Assembly (NCBI GenBank): GCA_028282005.1
Contig: JANQIV010000100.1
Coordinates: forward strand, 1-32,318
Source: Melioribacteraceae bacterium
GTDB taxonomy: Bacteria > Bacteroidota > Ignavibacteria > Ignavibacteriales > Melioribacteraceae
DNA: 32,318 bases
Reading direction: 5' to 3'
The notes beneath the pieces are model-generated. The model saw nothing but the letters and a program-made list of their open reading frames with translations. It was not told the DNA's origin and did not search any database. Below, piece after piece: positions 16,101-25,158 of this stretch (positions are counted from its first letter, which is position 1; each line of letters starts with the position of its first letter). Both the position numbers and the translations under genes were made by a program.

Positions 16101-18515
16101 TTATTGATTTCTAAGAGAAGTTGCAGGGTTTGCTCGGGCAGCTCTAACTGATTGATAAGAAACTGTTAACAGAGCAATGGCTAAGGCAGCAATCCCAGAA
16201 ATTATAAATGGTGTGAATCCGATTGGTGTCCTGTAATAAAAACCTTCTAACCATAGGCTTACACCGTAATAACTTAATGGCCATGCAATTACATTTGCAA
16301 TAAGAACCCATTTCAAGAAATCCTTTGCAAGCAAATACACAATAGAAGTTTCGCCTGAACCAAGTACTTTTCTTATTGCTATTTCTGATCTTTTTTGCTC
16401 AACAGAATAAGAAACCAAGCCAAGTAAGCCAAGACATCCGATCAAAATTGCAAAGCCAGAAAAATAAGCAAGATTATTTGCAAAATTTCTATCATTATTA
16501 AATTGCTGGTCAAACAAAGCGTCAAGAAACTGGATATTCAAATTATTTTGAGGATACACTTCCTCAAATATTCTTGCAATCTCATCCATAGTTTCTTCAA
16601 TTGAACCACCTGCTAATCTTGCAGTAGTCATAAATGTATTATTTGTATTTAACTGGAAAAACAATGGTTCAACACCCTGGCGGGCATTTGAAAAATGGAA
16701 GTCTTTCACAATTCCAACCACTTGTTTAGAAGTCAAGGAACCATCAATTTCAACCATTTCGAGTCTTTTACCTAAAGCATTATCCCATCCAGCCATTCTT
16801 GCAGCAGTTTCATTTACTAATACAGCATTTGCAGTATCCGAAGCAAAATCTATAGAAAAACTTCTTCCATTCGCCATTTCAATTTCCATAACGTCAAAGA
16901 AATTTTCGTCAATTGCTAACTGCTGGAACATTTGACTTTCTTCTCTGGTAGCTCCTTCCGGAATCACTTCATACCTAATTAAATCACCACCAAAAACTCC
17001 GGCAGACCTTCCTGCTTTAATTACTCCCGGTAAAGCTTCAACTCTGTTTCTAAACAAATCGCTTTGATTATTTGGCGGAGCAAAAAGTCTTACTACCTGG
17101 TCACGATTGTAACCAAGGTCAAGCGATTTCAAATATTCAATTTGATCATGAATTAACATGACGCCAACAATTAAAGAAATTGAAACAGCAAATTGGCAAA
17201 GCACAAGTACTCTTCTCACCAAAGTACCGATGCTGCTTTTTTGGAAATCGCCTTTTAGTACTGTTACAGGTCTGAAGGATGAAAGAATCATTGCCGGATA
17301 AAGACCTGCGGCTATTCCGATTAAAATTGCAATACCTATAAAAGTTACAAGCAGCAATGGATTGGCAAGGAAGTCTATTACTAAAGTTTTACCTAAAATA
17401 TTTTGCAAATAAGGTACACTTACCTGAACTATAATCAACGATAATACCATTGCAATTAATGTTACGAAAACAGACTCACCCAAGAATTGTTGAATTAACA
17501 TTGACTTGGTTGATCCGATCACTTTTCTCATTCCAACTTCTCGTGCACGTTTTGATGCCCTGGCACTTGAAAGATTAATGAAATTTATTGCCGCTACAAA
17601 AATTATCATAACTCCTATAACTGCGAGAGCATAAACAACTGTTGCATCATTGGACCCTTGATTACCTCCATCATATCTGTGTTCGGAAGAACCTAAATGA
17701 ACATCCAATAATGGTTGAAGTTTAGTTCTGTAAATCTCAGGCAGTCCATGAGAAAATGACATCTCAGACATTTTATCAGCAACTAAATCCGGATCGGCAC
17801 CCGGTGTTAAAATTAAATAAGCTGATAGCATTAAATTTTCCCAAGAATCCCACCATTGAGGATTTGTTTCTATTCTGAGCGGGATAATAAATTGGAATTG
17901 AATATGAGAATTTGTCGGAGGCTGTTCGATAATGCCAATTACGTAAGGATCAATTTGGTTGTTTCCCGGACCGGTAAACTGCAGAGTTAAATTCTTTCCG
18001 ATGGGATCTTCATCAGGAAATAACAATTCCGCTGCATCAGTTGTAATTAAAATTCCGTTCGGATCAATCAGTGCTTTTTCCCTGTCGCCGCGGATTATAT
18101 TAAAATTGAAAATGTTCAGAAATTCTTTCTCCGCGATAAAACCCCTTAAGTTAAAGGCGTTTTCAGCACTTAGTTCTCCCGGTGGAACATTGCCCGGTGC
18201 GACAAATGGCTGACCCATTGTAAAAACTCTTGCGGCTTCCACCACCTCAGGAATTGATTCTTTTGATGCCGGGATTAATGGTCCGGCAGTAATTGAATAG
18301 AGCATTTCACCCGTTCTGGATGTTTCAGTAGATAAAACTCGATATATATTTTCCGGATTGTTGTGAAAATTATCGAAAGTTAAATCGTCAACTACATAGA
18401 AAGCAATAATTATCGATATGGATAAACCCAAGGTTAATCCGAAAATATTGATAAATGAATATGCTTTCTGGCGCTTAATGTTGCGGATTGCAACAAGTAT
18501 GAAATTCTTTAGCAT
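16101..18515 (-). CDS. FtsX/MacB-like ABC transporter permease (second of tandem pair)
   Basis: This product of about 804 residues is an ABC-type permease of the large Bacteroidota form, with two MacB-PCD/FtsX units. It has an N-terminal helix (about 20-40), a periplasmic domain (about 45-280), a membrane block with the RAREVGMRKVIGS motif (about 285-440), a second periplasmic domain (about 460-680), and a final membrane block opening with SEIAIRKVLGS. The ATG at 18515 matches the paralogue's MLKNF start; an in-frame GTG one codon upstream is possible. It is alignable end to end with the gene at 18748-21174. No ATP-binding subunit or membrane-fusion protein is encoded nearby. Substrate is unknown; lipoprotein, peptide or antimicrobial export are family options. 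Confidence 0.88.
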   Translation of the reverse strand: MLKNFILVAIRNIKRQKAYSFINIFGLTLGLSISIIIAFYVVDDLTFDNFHNNPENIYRVLSTETSRTGEMLYSITAGPLIPASKESIPEVVEAARVFTMGQPFVAPGNVPPGELSAENAFNLRGFIAEKEFLNIFNFNIIRGDREKALIDPNGILITTDAAELLFPDEDPIGKNLTLQFTGPGNNQIDPYVIGIIEQPPTNSHIQFQFIIPLRIETNPQWWDSWENLMLSAYLILTPGADPDLVADKMSEMSFSHGLPEIYRTKLQPLLDVHLGSSEHRYDGGNQGSNDATVVYALAVIGVMIIFVAAINFINLSSARASKRAREVGMRKVIGSTKSMLIQQFLGESVFVTLIAMVLSLIIVQVSVPYLQNILGKTLVIDFLANPLLLVTFIGIAILIGIAAGLYPAMILSSFRPVTVLKGDFQKSSIGTLVRRVLVLCQFAVSISLIVGVMLIHDQIEYLKSLDLGYNRDQVVRLFAPPNNQSDLFRNRVEALPGVIKAGRSAGVFGGDLIRYEVIPEGATREESQMFQQLAIDENFFDVMEIEMANGRSFSIDFASDTANAVLVNETAARMAGWDNALGKRLEMVEIDGSLTSKQVVGIVKDFHFSNARQGVEPLFFQLNTNNTFMTTARLAGGSIEETMDEIARIFEEVYPQNNLNIQFLDALFDQQFNNDRNFANNLAYFSGFAILIGCLGLLGLVSYSVEQKRSEIAIRKVLGSGETSIVYLLAKDFLKWVLIANVIAWPLSYYGVSLWLEGFYYRTPIGFTPFIISGIAALAIALLTVSYQSVRAARANPATSLRNQ

Positions 18516-18690
18516 CACTCCCCCGCTTCGCTAATGAATTGATTTGGTTATTTTAGTTACAAATGAGAGACGCACAGAAAACGATTTTGTTGCATTAAAG
18601 GTTCTGAGGTCTTTTATTTTGGTATAAATTGGACTTTGGGAGGTATGAACTAGTAGTAAAGAAGCATAAAAAAGAAATAAATTTGAAATA

Positions 18691-18719
18691 AAAAGGCTGA
18701 AAAATTTTTTCAGCCTTTT
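18691..18719 (-). terminator. Intrinsic terminator after the first permease gene
   Basis: AAAAGGCTG (18691-18699) pairs with CAGCCTTTT (18711-18719), with an A/T-rich inner part that can also pair. On the minus strand a TTTTTATTT tail follows. It lies 29 bases after the stop of the permease gene at 18748-21174, so the second permease probably has its own promoter or depends on read-through. Confidence 0.75.
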
Positions 18720-18747
18720 GAATAATTTCAATATAGGGTAACTAAAA

Positions 18748-21174
18748 TCATTCACTTCTTAGTAATTCAACAGGGTTTAATCTTGCTGCTCTAATAGTCT
18801 GAAAAGATAAAGTTAGAAGAGCAATTATCACAGCCAATGACCCGGCAGTAATAAATGGAAGAAAACCTATAGAAGCTTTGTGTACAAATTCGTCAAGCCA
18901 TAATCCGGTCACAAAGAAACTAGCCGGCCATGCAATAATATTTGACATTAACACCCATCTTAGAAATCCTTTTGAAAGTAAAGTGACAATCGATTTTTCG
19001 TTTGATCCTAAAACTTTTCTGACTGCAATTTCTTTTTTCTTTTGTTCAACAGAGTATGCCACCAGTCCGATTAAACCCAGACAAGCAATAAAAATTGCAA
19101 CGCCGGAAAAATATGCTATGTTAGTTGCAAATTCTTTGTCACTATCGTATTGGTTATCAAAAACCTCATCAAAAAATTGGGGACTAAAACTTCTGTTTGG
19201 ATATACTTCAGAATAAGCCGTTTCAATTTTTTCTAAAGTCTCAGGAATTCTTCCACCGGCTAATTTTATCAGAAAATTTGCGGCATATTGAGAATTAAGT
19301 TGGTACATAAATGGTTGTATTTGCTGACGGGAATTCTCAAAGTGAAAATCTTTTACTACTCCTATAATTCTTTTAGAAGGCAAAATCCCATTTTCTTCAA
19401 GATCTTTAAAATCTAATTTTTTCCCCAAAGGATTATCCCAACCCAATTTTTTTGCAGCTGTTTCGTTGATCAGAATCGAATTAGCAGTATCCCCGGGAAA
19501 ACCTTCTGTAAATTGTCTTCCGCTTATGATGTTAATTTCTAATGTCTCAAAGAATGTGTTGTCAATAGAGATTGATTTCATAGGAAATATGTCATCAGAA
19601 GAAGCACCTTCAGGTATCATATTATACCCATTAAAGGATGAACCTATTAAATCATTGGACCTTCCAACCGATTTAACATCTGCTATGTTCAACAATTTGC
19701 TTTTTAACAATTCGTTAGCGTTTGCGTCATAAGCAGCAGTTAAAGTTACTACTTGATCACGGTTATATCCCATATCTATTGTCTTTAAATAATCAATTTG
19801 ATTAAGAATAATAATTACGGCAGAGGTAAGAGCAATTGTTACTGAAAACTGAAAGAGCACTAAAGTCTTTCTTATTACTTCCCCAATTCTACTATGTGTA
19901 AAGCTACCTTTTAATACGGTAACAGGTTTAAATGAAGAAAGTATCAATGCCGGGTATATTCCTGCTAAAATACCGATTACAATTGCTATGCTTATTACAC
20001 TAAATAAAATTAACTGATTGCCTAAGAAATCAATTTGAAGTGTTTTGCCTAAATAATCATTTAAGCCAGGAGATATTAATTGAACAATAATTAGTGCAGC
20101 AGTTGTTGCAATTAAAGTTAAAAAAACCGATTCTCCTAAAAATTGTGTTATTAACATCGTTCTATTCGAACCGATAACTTTTCTCATACCAACTTCACGT
20201 GCTCTTTTAGAAGCTCTTGCGCTGGAGAGGTTAATAAAATTTATTGCTGCAACTGATATTATTAAGAATCCAATTATGGCTAATGTATAAACAATTGTTT
20301 TGTCATTTCTTCCGTGGTTAGCCCAATCATGTCGCAAATCGGTTGATCCCAAATGTACGTCTAATAATGGCTGAAGCTTGACGATTTCTGTTTGGGGCAC
20401 ATTGTTCGAATGAGCCATGTTAGTTAATTTTTGCTCGACACTTTTGATATCACTTCCTTCAGTTAATTTTACATAACCCTGTAAAGAATAAGCTATCCAT
20501 TGATTCCACCACACAGGGTTGTTCTCAGCAATAAACGGAATAATAAAATCGTATTGAATATGAGAGTTTAATGGGGGGGGTTCTACAATTCCAATCACAA
20601 ATAGATTTTGTTGGCCATTACCATTACTCCCTCCTAAATGTTGTAATGTTATTGCTTTGCCGATCGGATTCTCTCCAGGATACAATAATTCTGCTGCTTG
20701 TGGTGTTATTAAAATTCCGTTAGGTGTTATTAGCGCATTTTCTCTATCACCCTCTAAAATTTTAAAAGAAAACACTTCGAAAAAATTTGGTTCAGTCAAA
20801 AAACCTCTTAGTCTAATGGAATTATCGGCACTCAATTCGTCTACCGGAATTCTTTCGGGAGCAGTAAACATAAAACCGCCAAATCCAACAGTACGAGTTG
20901 AAGTTATTACTTCGGGGATATTTTCTTTAGCAGCCGGCAAAAGGGGGCCACTTGTAATGGCATTTGTGGCAGATGTTTTTTTGTTGTGGGTGAGTACACG
21001 GTAAATATTTTCCGCTTCTGGATGAATTCTATCGTAAGATAGATCATCAATTACATATACTGCTATAACTAATGTAATTGCAATACCAACTGTTAAGCCT
21101 AAAATGTTTATAAATGAGTATGATTTTTGACGTTTAATATTGCGGACTGCGACAAGTAAGAAATTCTTTAGCAT
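18748..21174 (-). CDS. FtsX/MacB-like ABC transporter permease (first of tandem pair)
   Basis: This 808-residue permease has the same architecture as its neighbour: N-terminal helix (MLKNFLLVAVRNIKRQKSYS start), a first periplasmic MacB-PCD domain, an FtsX block with RAREVGMRKVIGS, a second periplasmic domain, and a final FtsX block with KEIAVRKVLGS. GGAG precedes the ATG by a few bases. The pair looks like a tandem duplication that has since diverged. The coding strand holds a run of eight C (20573-20580) at Pro199-Pro201, a possible slippage site. A terminator separates the two genes, and the ATPase partner is absent from the window. Confidence 0.88.
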   Translation of the reverse strand: MLKNFLLVAVRNIKRQKSYSFINILGLTVGIAITLVIAVYVIDDLSYDRIHPEAENIYRVLTHNKKTSATNAITSGPLLPAAKENIPEVITSTRTVGFGGFMFTAPERIPVDELSADNSIRLRGFLTEPNFFEVFSFKILEGDRENALITPNGILITPQAAELLYPGENPIGKAITLQHLGGSNGNGQQNLFVIGIVEPPPLNSHIQYDFIIPFIAENNPVWWNQWIAYSLQGYVKLTEGSDIKSVEQKLTNMAHSNNVPQTEIVKLQPLLDVHLGSTDLRHDWANHGRNDKTIVYTLAIIGFLIISVAAINFINLSSARASKRAREVGMRKVIGSNRTMLITQFLGESVFLTLIATTAALIIVQLISPGLNDYLGKTLQIDFLGNQLILFSVISIAIVIGILAGIYPALILSSFKPVTVLKGSFTHSRIGEVIRKTLVLFQFSVTIALTSAVIIILNQIDYLKTIDMGYNRDQVVTLTAAYDANANELLKSKLLNIADVKSVGRSNDLIGSSFNGYNMIPEGASSDDIFPMKSISIDNTFFETLEINIISGRQFTEGFPGDTANSILINETAAKKLGWDNPLGKKLDFKDLEENGILPSKRIIGVVKDFHFENSRQQIQPFMYQLNSQYAANFLIKLAGGRIPETLEKIETAYSEVYPNRSFSPQFFDEVFDNQYDSDKEFATNIAYFSGVAIFIACLGLIGLVAYSVEQKKKEIAVRKVLGSNEKSIVTLLSKGFLRWVLMSNIIAWPASFFVTGLWLDEFVHKASIGFLPFITAGSLAVIIALLTLSFQTIRAARLNPVELLRSE

Positions 21175-21364
21175 TATTTCTCCAAATATGTTAATTATTC
21201 AATATTAGGTAAGTCAATTAATAAAGATGATCTAAAAGAGGATATGTTGTATTAAATTTTTGATTTAGAAAAAAAATAGTTTACAACCGTTTTAGTGCAG
21301 ATATTTATTGGTGCCGATGAGTTTCACGCGAACCTTAAAAAAAAATTCTCTCTTGAAATTAGAT

Positions 21365-22528
21365 TTAAAACTCGACTGAAACTTGAGTTCCAAAAATATT
21401 ATCGTCCGGTTCAGGATTAGCATCAGTGTCATTAATTCTGTAAGAAATTTTCCACAATGTACGCGGACTTAATTTATAACCGAACGCAAATTCAAAAGCT
21501 TTGTGGTCCTCATCCCAATTTTGGTTTCTGTTTGTGAGAGGGTTAAAAATATTGTTGAAATTCAGCATTTCATATTTGCCGGCAACGTAAGCTCCAACAA
21601 GAAAGGGGAGATCAATTTTAAGCGAAGCAAATAATGAGTTAACATTCAAGTCGACTTCGTCAGCTAATAAGCGGGAATTATCTTGAGAAATAACCGGTGC
21701 CTTCCAGGTGTTGTAAATGTATTCAAAGATAAAATCGTAATACATGTAATTGATTCTGAGGTCACCGCCAAAAGCAGTTTGCTTGTATTTATCGATGTCA
21801 AAGTTTTCGTTAACCGGATCTTCTTCAATGAATGCTCCTGTTGAAAAAGACGCACCAAGATTAAGCCACGGTTTCGGTTCAAAAGCAACTCTGCCTATAA
21901 ATCCCGGCTCATTGTTTAATTCAAGGTCAGTTCCATAATTTGAAAGGGGACCGTTTGTAATGGCTAAGTCGTATTGAAATTGCCGATCGAAAAAAGAACC
22001 AAAAGCTTTGACTCCGCTGTAATAAGTTCCGTGGTATGCAATTTCTAAACCGGGATCGGGTTCCCATTTAGCGGGATTAAAAAAACCCCTTTTCCTGGAA
22101 ACATTCATATAATAAACATGGCTCAACGGGAAGGATATAAAAGGGTTATCCGGATTGTGCTGAAGTTCTTTGAATTTCCCGAAAGGAGTCAAAATTCTTC
22201 CGGCCTCCACGTTAATATCTCTGTCGAAAAGATTAACAAAGATTATTGATATCTGATAAATTCTTAACGGACTTAATTTTATGTTTTTGATTGTGTTTGC
22301 TTCAATTTTTGACGAGAAATAAATTTTGTCTGCTTCAATTTCTGTATCTAAAAATAATTGAAGCTTACCTGGGAAAATGTTGAAGTTTTCGTTTGGCAGT
22401 TCATTTATTAATTCACTGCTGTCATCACCCCCTTTTTTAATTTCAAAAGTATAAATCCCGTTCCATAAAATTTGAGAATAAACATTTGTGAAAGTAATTA
22501 ACAAAAGGATGAAAATTGTTTTTTTCAT
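21365..22528 (-). CDS. Outer-membrane beta-barrel (porin-like) protein
   Basis: This 387-residue protein has a signal peptide (about 1-18, ending VYSQ) and then alternating amphipathic strands rich in aromatic residues. Examples are the KIYFSSKIEAN, LEIAYHGTYYSGVKAF, GDLRINYMYYDFIFEYIYN and AFEFAFGYKLSPRTLWKISYRI stretches. It ends in phenylalanine (VSVEF), the usual barrel-insertion signal. A segment containing EAGRILTPFGKF resembles phosphate/porin-type barrels in which a loop follows a GR-x-x-P-F-G motif. It starts 10 bases after the adenylate cyclase stop, so it is the third gene of that operon. The substrate is unknown. Confidence 0.75.
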   Translation of the reverse strand: MKKTIFILLLITFTNVYSQILWNGIYTFEIKKGGDDSSELINELPNENFNIFPGKLQLFLDTEIEADKIYFSSKIEANTIKNIKLSPLRIYQISIIFVNLFDRDINVEAGRILTPFGKFKELQHNPDNPFISFPLSHVYYMNVSRKRGFFNPAKWEPDPGLEIAYHGTYYSGVKAFGSFFDRQFQYDLAITNGPLSNYGTDLELNNEPGFIGRVAFEPKPWLNLGASFSTGAFIEEDPVNENFDIDKYKQTAFGGDLRINYMYYDFIFEYIYNTWKAPVISQDNSRLLADEVDLNVNSLFASLKIDLPFLVGAYVAGKYEMLNFNNIFNPLTNRNQNWDEDHKAFEFAFGYKLSPRTLWKISYRINDTDANPEPDDNIFGTQVSVEF

Positions 22529-22538
22529 TATCTCTCCC

Positions 22539-24263
22539 TTAAGAGTAAATTACGTCATACACTTGAACTGGTTTGCTTATTCCTTTTACGGAGATCGGTT
22601 CTAGTGAATTTGCTTTGACTTTAGTTTTCATCAATCTGTAAGAAGATTCTGACAGTAGAATTTGCCCTGCTTTAGCACTGTTGCAGAGCCTCGCTCCGAG
22701 ATTGACATTGCTTCCCAGCACTGTGTAGTCAAGCCTTTCTTCGCTTCCCATATTTCCCATGAGTACCATTCCTGTGTTTATGCCGATACCGATACGAATA
22801 TTATGGCTTATTTGCTCATTTAAATTTTGCATTTCTTTTTGAATTTCGATTGCGCATAAAACCGAGTTATCAACCATGTTTTCACCTTCGAAGACAGCCA
22901 CCAGTTCATCACCGACATATTTGTCAATTGCTCCACCGTATTTAACGACAAGCTTTGCCTGTTTACTCAAGCACATATTCAGCATGCTGATCACTTCTTC
23001 GGGATCAACTTTTTCGGAGAATGCTGTAAATCCGCGTATGTCCGAAAAGAAGACAGTTACATTTTTTCTTTCTCCGCCAAGCTTTACGCCGTCTTTGTCA
23101 ATTTGCTTAATCATGTTAAGAGTTGATGTGGATACAAACTTTTCCATGTGGAAACGTTCTCGCAACCCTGCCGTCATTTCATTAAATGCTTTAGCTAAAG
23201 TGCCGATCTCATCAGTTGTATTGGGGTTGATTGAAAAATTATAATCCCCCGAACCTATTTTGTGTGCACCTTCTACCAATTTTTTTACCGGATCAGTAAC
23301 ACCTTTTGCAACTAAAAAGCTAATAGCGAAAGTTATTAAGACGGCAACTAATCCGATGAATAAAATAAATTGCTGTAAATCCCGGAGCGGCTCAAGAGCA
23401 GAATCAAGTGAAATCGCGATTGCATACATTACATCAGAAGATGATTGTCCTTCCGATAAAAAAGAGAAGACTACCAGGTATCGTTCATCTTTGAAGATAT
23501 GTTCCATAGAATTTGTTCTGAGGTTGGTCGCTTTTGCTTCTTGAATTTTATCATTATAAACAAAAGTAGATTTAGTGAGATCAACTGCACTTTCTTCATC
23601 GAGAGTAGTTACCAGTAAACGGTGGTTAAGAAAAAAACTAATCTCGCTTTTTGTATCCTCTTTTAGTTGTTCAACTTCTTTATATTTTATTTTGAAACCG
23701 AGAGTGAGAGTTCCAAGAATATCATTGCGAGATAATACAGGTACAGATACAACTCGATAAACATCATTTCCCTCAATATAAATTGATGCATTATCAGGAT
23801 CGTTACCTTCAAGTGCTGAAGCTATGAAAGGCAGTTGTGAGAAGTTTTCTCCGAATTTATCCGTTTGATCAGTGCGAACAATGAGCTCACCTCTTGAGTT
23901 TGTGATAAAGATAATATCGGTGTTTACTAGTTCCAAAAATTCGTTCGCATTAAATAATACTGTTTGGTGAACTTCTTCGTTAATCCCAAATCTTGCTAAA
24001 TCAAGATTAGCTTTGAATTGCGGTTGTTCCGAAATCAAAATACAGGACTCTAATAAGTGATTAAATTGGATCTCTTCAATTCTGTCGAATATGTTTTTTG
24101 TTCTTTCAAAACTAGCCTGAATTTGGTTTCTGGTTTGTACCTCTATCCTATTGCCGATAAACCAAAGTACCCCGGCAAATATTACAACTATTAACCCGCC
24201 AACACCAATAAGCAGTTTGTTTCTTAATCCGAAACGAAGACTGTAAGAAAAATTGATTTTCAT
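22539..24263 (-). CDS. Membrane class III adenylate cyclase with periplasmic sensor and HAMP
   Basis: This 574-residue receptor cyclase has helices near 17-38 and 288-312, a periplasmic Cache-like sensor between them, a HAMP domain (about 313-365), and a class III catalytic domain (about 380-572). The two metal-binding Asp residues are D408 (FSDIRGF) and D452 (GDELVAVF). The purine-specifying pair is K448 and T514 (DYTVLG), which fits adenylate cyclase of the IIIb type (Thr in place of Asp). Asn and Arg of the VNLGAR helix, needed for catalysis, are present. All key residues are therefore intact. It overlaps the cupredoxin-like gene by 4 bases, and the porin-like gene follows. The signal sensed is unknown. 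Confidence 0.92.
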   Translation of the reverse strand: MKINFSYSLRFGLRNKLLIGVGGLIVVIFAGVLWFIGNRIEVQTRNQIQASFERTKNIFDRIEEIQFNHLLESCILISEQPQFKANLDLARFGINEEVHQTVLFNANEFLELVNTDIIFITNSRGELIVRTDQTDKFGENFSQLPFIASALEGNDPDNASIYIEGNDVYRVVSVPVLSRNDILGTLTLGFKIKYKEVEQLKEDTKSEISFFLNHRLLVTTLDEESAVDLTKSTFVYNDKIQEAKATNLRTNSMEHIFKDERYLVVFSFLSEGQSSSDVMYAIAISLDSALEPLRDLQQFILFIGLVAVLITFAISFLVAKGVTDPVKKLVEGAHKIGSGDYNFSINPNTTDEIGTLAKAFNEMTAGLRERFHMEKFVSTSTLNMIKQIDKDGVKLGGERKNVTVFFSDIRGFTAFSEKVDPEEVISMLNMCLSKQAKLVVKYGGAIDKYVGDELVAVFEGENMVDNSVLCAIEIQKEMQNLNEQISHNIRIGIGINTGMVLMGNMGSEERLDYTVLGSNVNLGARLCNSAKAGQILLSESSYRLMKTKVKANSLEPISVKGISKPVQVYDVIYS

Positions 24264-24943
24264 TTTAATTCAAAATCTATGACTTTTGTTTCACCTGCTG
24301 TTATAGTAATTTCAACCGGAGTTGCTTCTGTGCTATGATGCCAAGGATTAACTATATATTTGCCCGGAGGTAAATCTAGAATTTCATAATTACCGTTTTC
24401 ATCTGCCGTAGTAAAGTGGGGATTCTCAAGTACAACTATAAAAGCACTCATGTGTGAGTGAATATCGCAGAACACGCGTACTACTCCAGGATTATCAAAC
24501 GTTTGGGGTACGCTTTCGCCCTGAGGCCTTCTTCCAATATTAAACGGTTTCGGATCAGAAAGTGAGAAAACATTGTGATAAATTTTATCTTCATTTTTGA
24601 TGTCCACTGTTGTCCCTTTCAGAATTGGCAGAACTTTTGGGATGAATTTTGCATCTTTCTGTGTTAGTACCGGTTTTTCAACTCCATAAGAATATTCTTT
24701 TTTGGATTCAACTTCTTCAAGATAAATAATTACATTTTCCGCTTCATTTTTAGATGTTGTCGAAGAATTTTGTGATCGATTATGTTTATAACTACTGCGG
24801 TGTCTCCTTGAAGATTTTACAACTTCTTTTATTTCTATTTTTCCTTTTATAATTCCGTTGTTCTGCGCTTTTAAGTTTTCGTTTTCAGGAATAAGCAAAA
24901 CTGATACTAAAAGAATAATCAGAAAAATTTTAGCTTTTGACAT
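24260..24943 (-). CDS. Secreted cupredoxin-like protein with carboxypeptidase-regulatory-like domain
   Basis: This 227-residue exported protein has a signal peptide (about 1-27) and a basic/Ser-rich stretch at about 43-65. A cupredoxin-like domain follows (about 68-173), then a short CarboxypepD_reg-like beta-sandwich (about 177-227) around YEILDLPPGKY. The candidate type 1 copper ligands are H123 (YHNVF), C159, H162 or H164, and M165 (CDIHSHM). Proteins of this layout are often labelled methylamine-utilisation-like. It is the first gene of an operon with the adenylate cyclase (4-base overlap) and the barrel protein. GAGGAT precedes the ATG. A periplasmic redox or copper-sensing partner for the cyclase is possible but inferred. 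Confidence 0.8.
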   Translation of the reverse strand: MSKAKIFLIILLVSVLLIPENENLKAQNNGIIKGKIEIKEVVKSSRRHRSSYKHNRSQNSSTTSKNEAENVIIYLEEVESKKEYSYGVEKPVLTQKDAKFIPKVLPILKGTTVDIKNEDKIYHNVFSLSDPKPFNIGRRPQGESVPQTFDNPGVVRVFCDIHSHMSAFIVVLENPHFTTADENGNYEILDLPPGKYIVNPWHHSTEATPVEITITAGETKVIDFELK

Positions 24944-25104
24944 AAATCCTCATTGACTTGAAATGTACTTGCAGAATTATCGAACTTTTTCTACTAATAT
25001 AAAATATAAAACAAAATTAAATGTTTATAGTTCTTAATTCATAATTAATCAAAATAAAAAATGGAGAACTATAAAACCAGGTTTCTATGAGGTATAATTT
25101 TTGG

Positions 25105-25135
25105 GTAAAAAAGGCCAAGTAAAAACTCAGCCTTT
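25105..25135 (-). terminator. Intrinsic terminator after the type IX-secreted beta-propeller gene
   Basis: On the minus strand AAAGGCTGAG (25135-25126) pairs over a 6-base loop with CTTGGCCTTT (25119-25110), allowing two G-T pairs. A T-run continues the stem. It is 24 bases after the stop at 25159. Confidence 0.8.
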
Positions 25136-25158
25136 AATTTAGAACGTCGAAGAGATGA

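Noticed and set aside
18531-18755. A 74-residue open frame on the minus strand between the two permease genes
   Set aside because: It spans the terminator, overlaps the end of the upstream permease gene, and has no recognisable domain or ribosome binding site.
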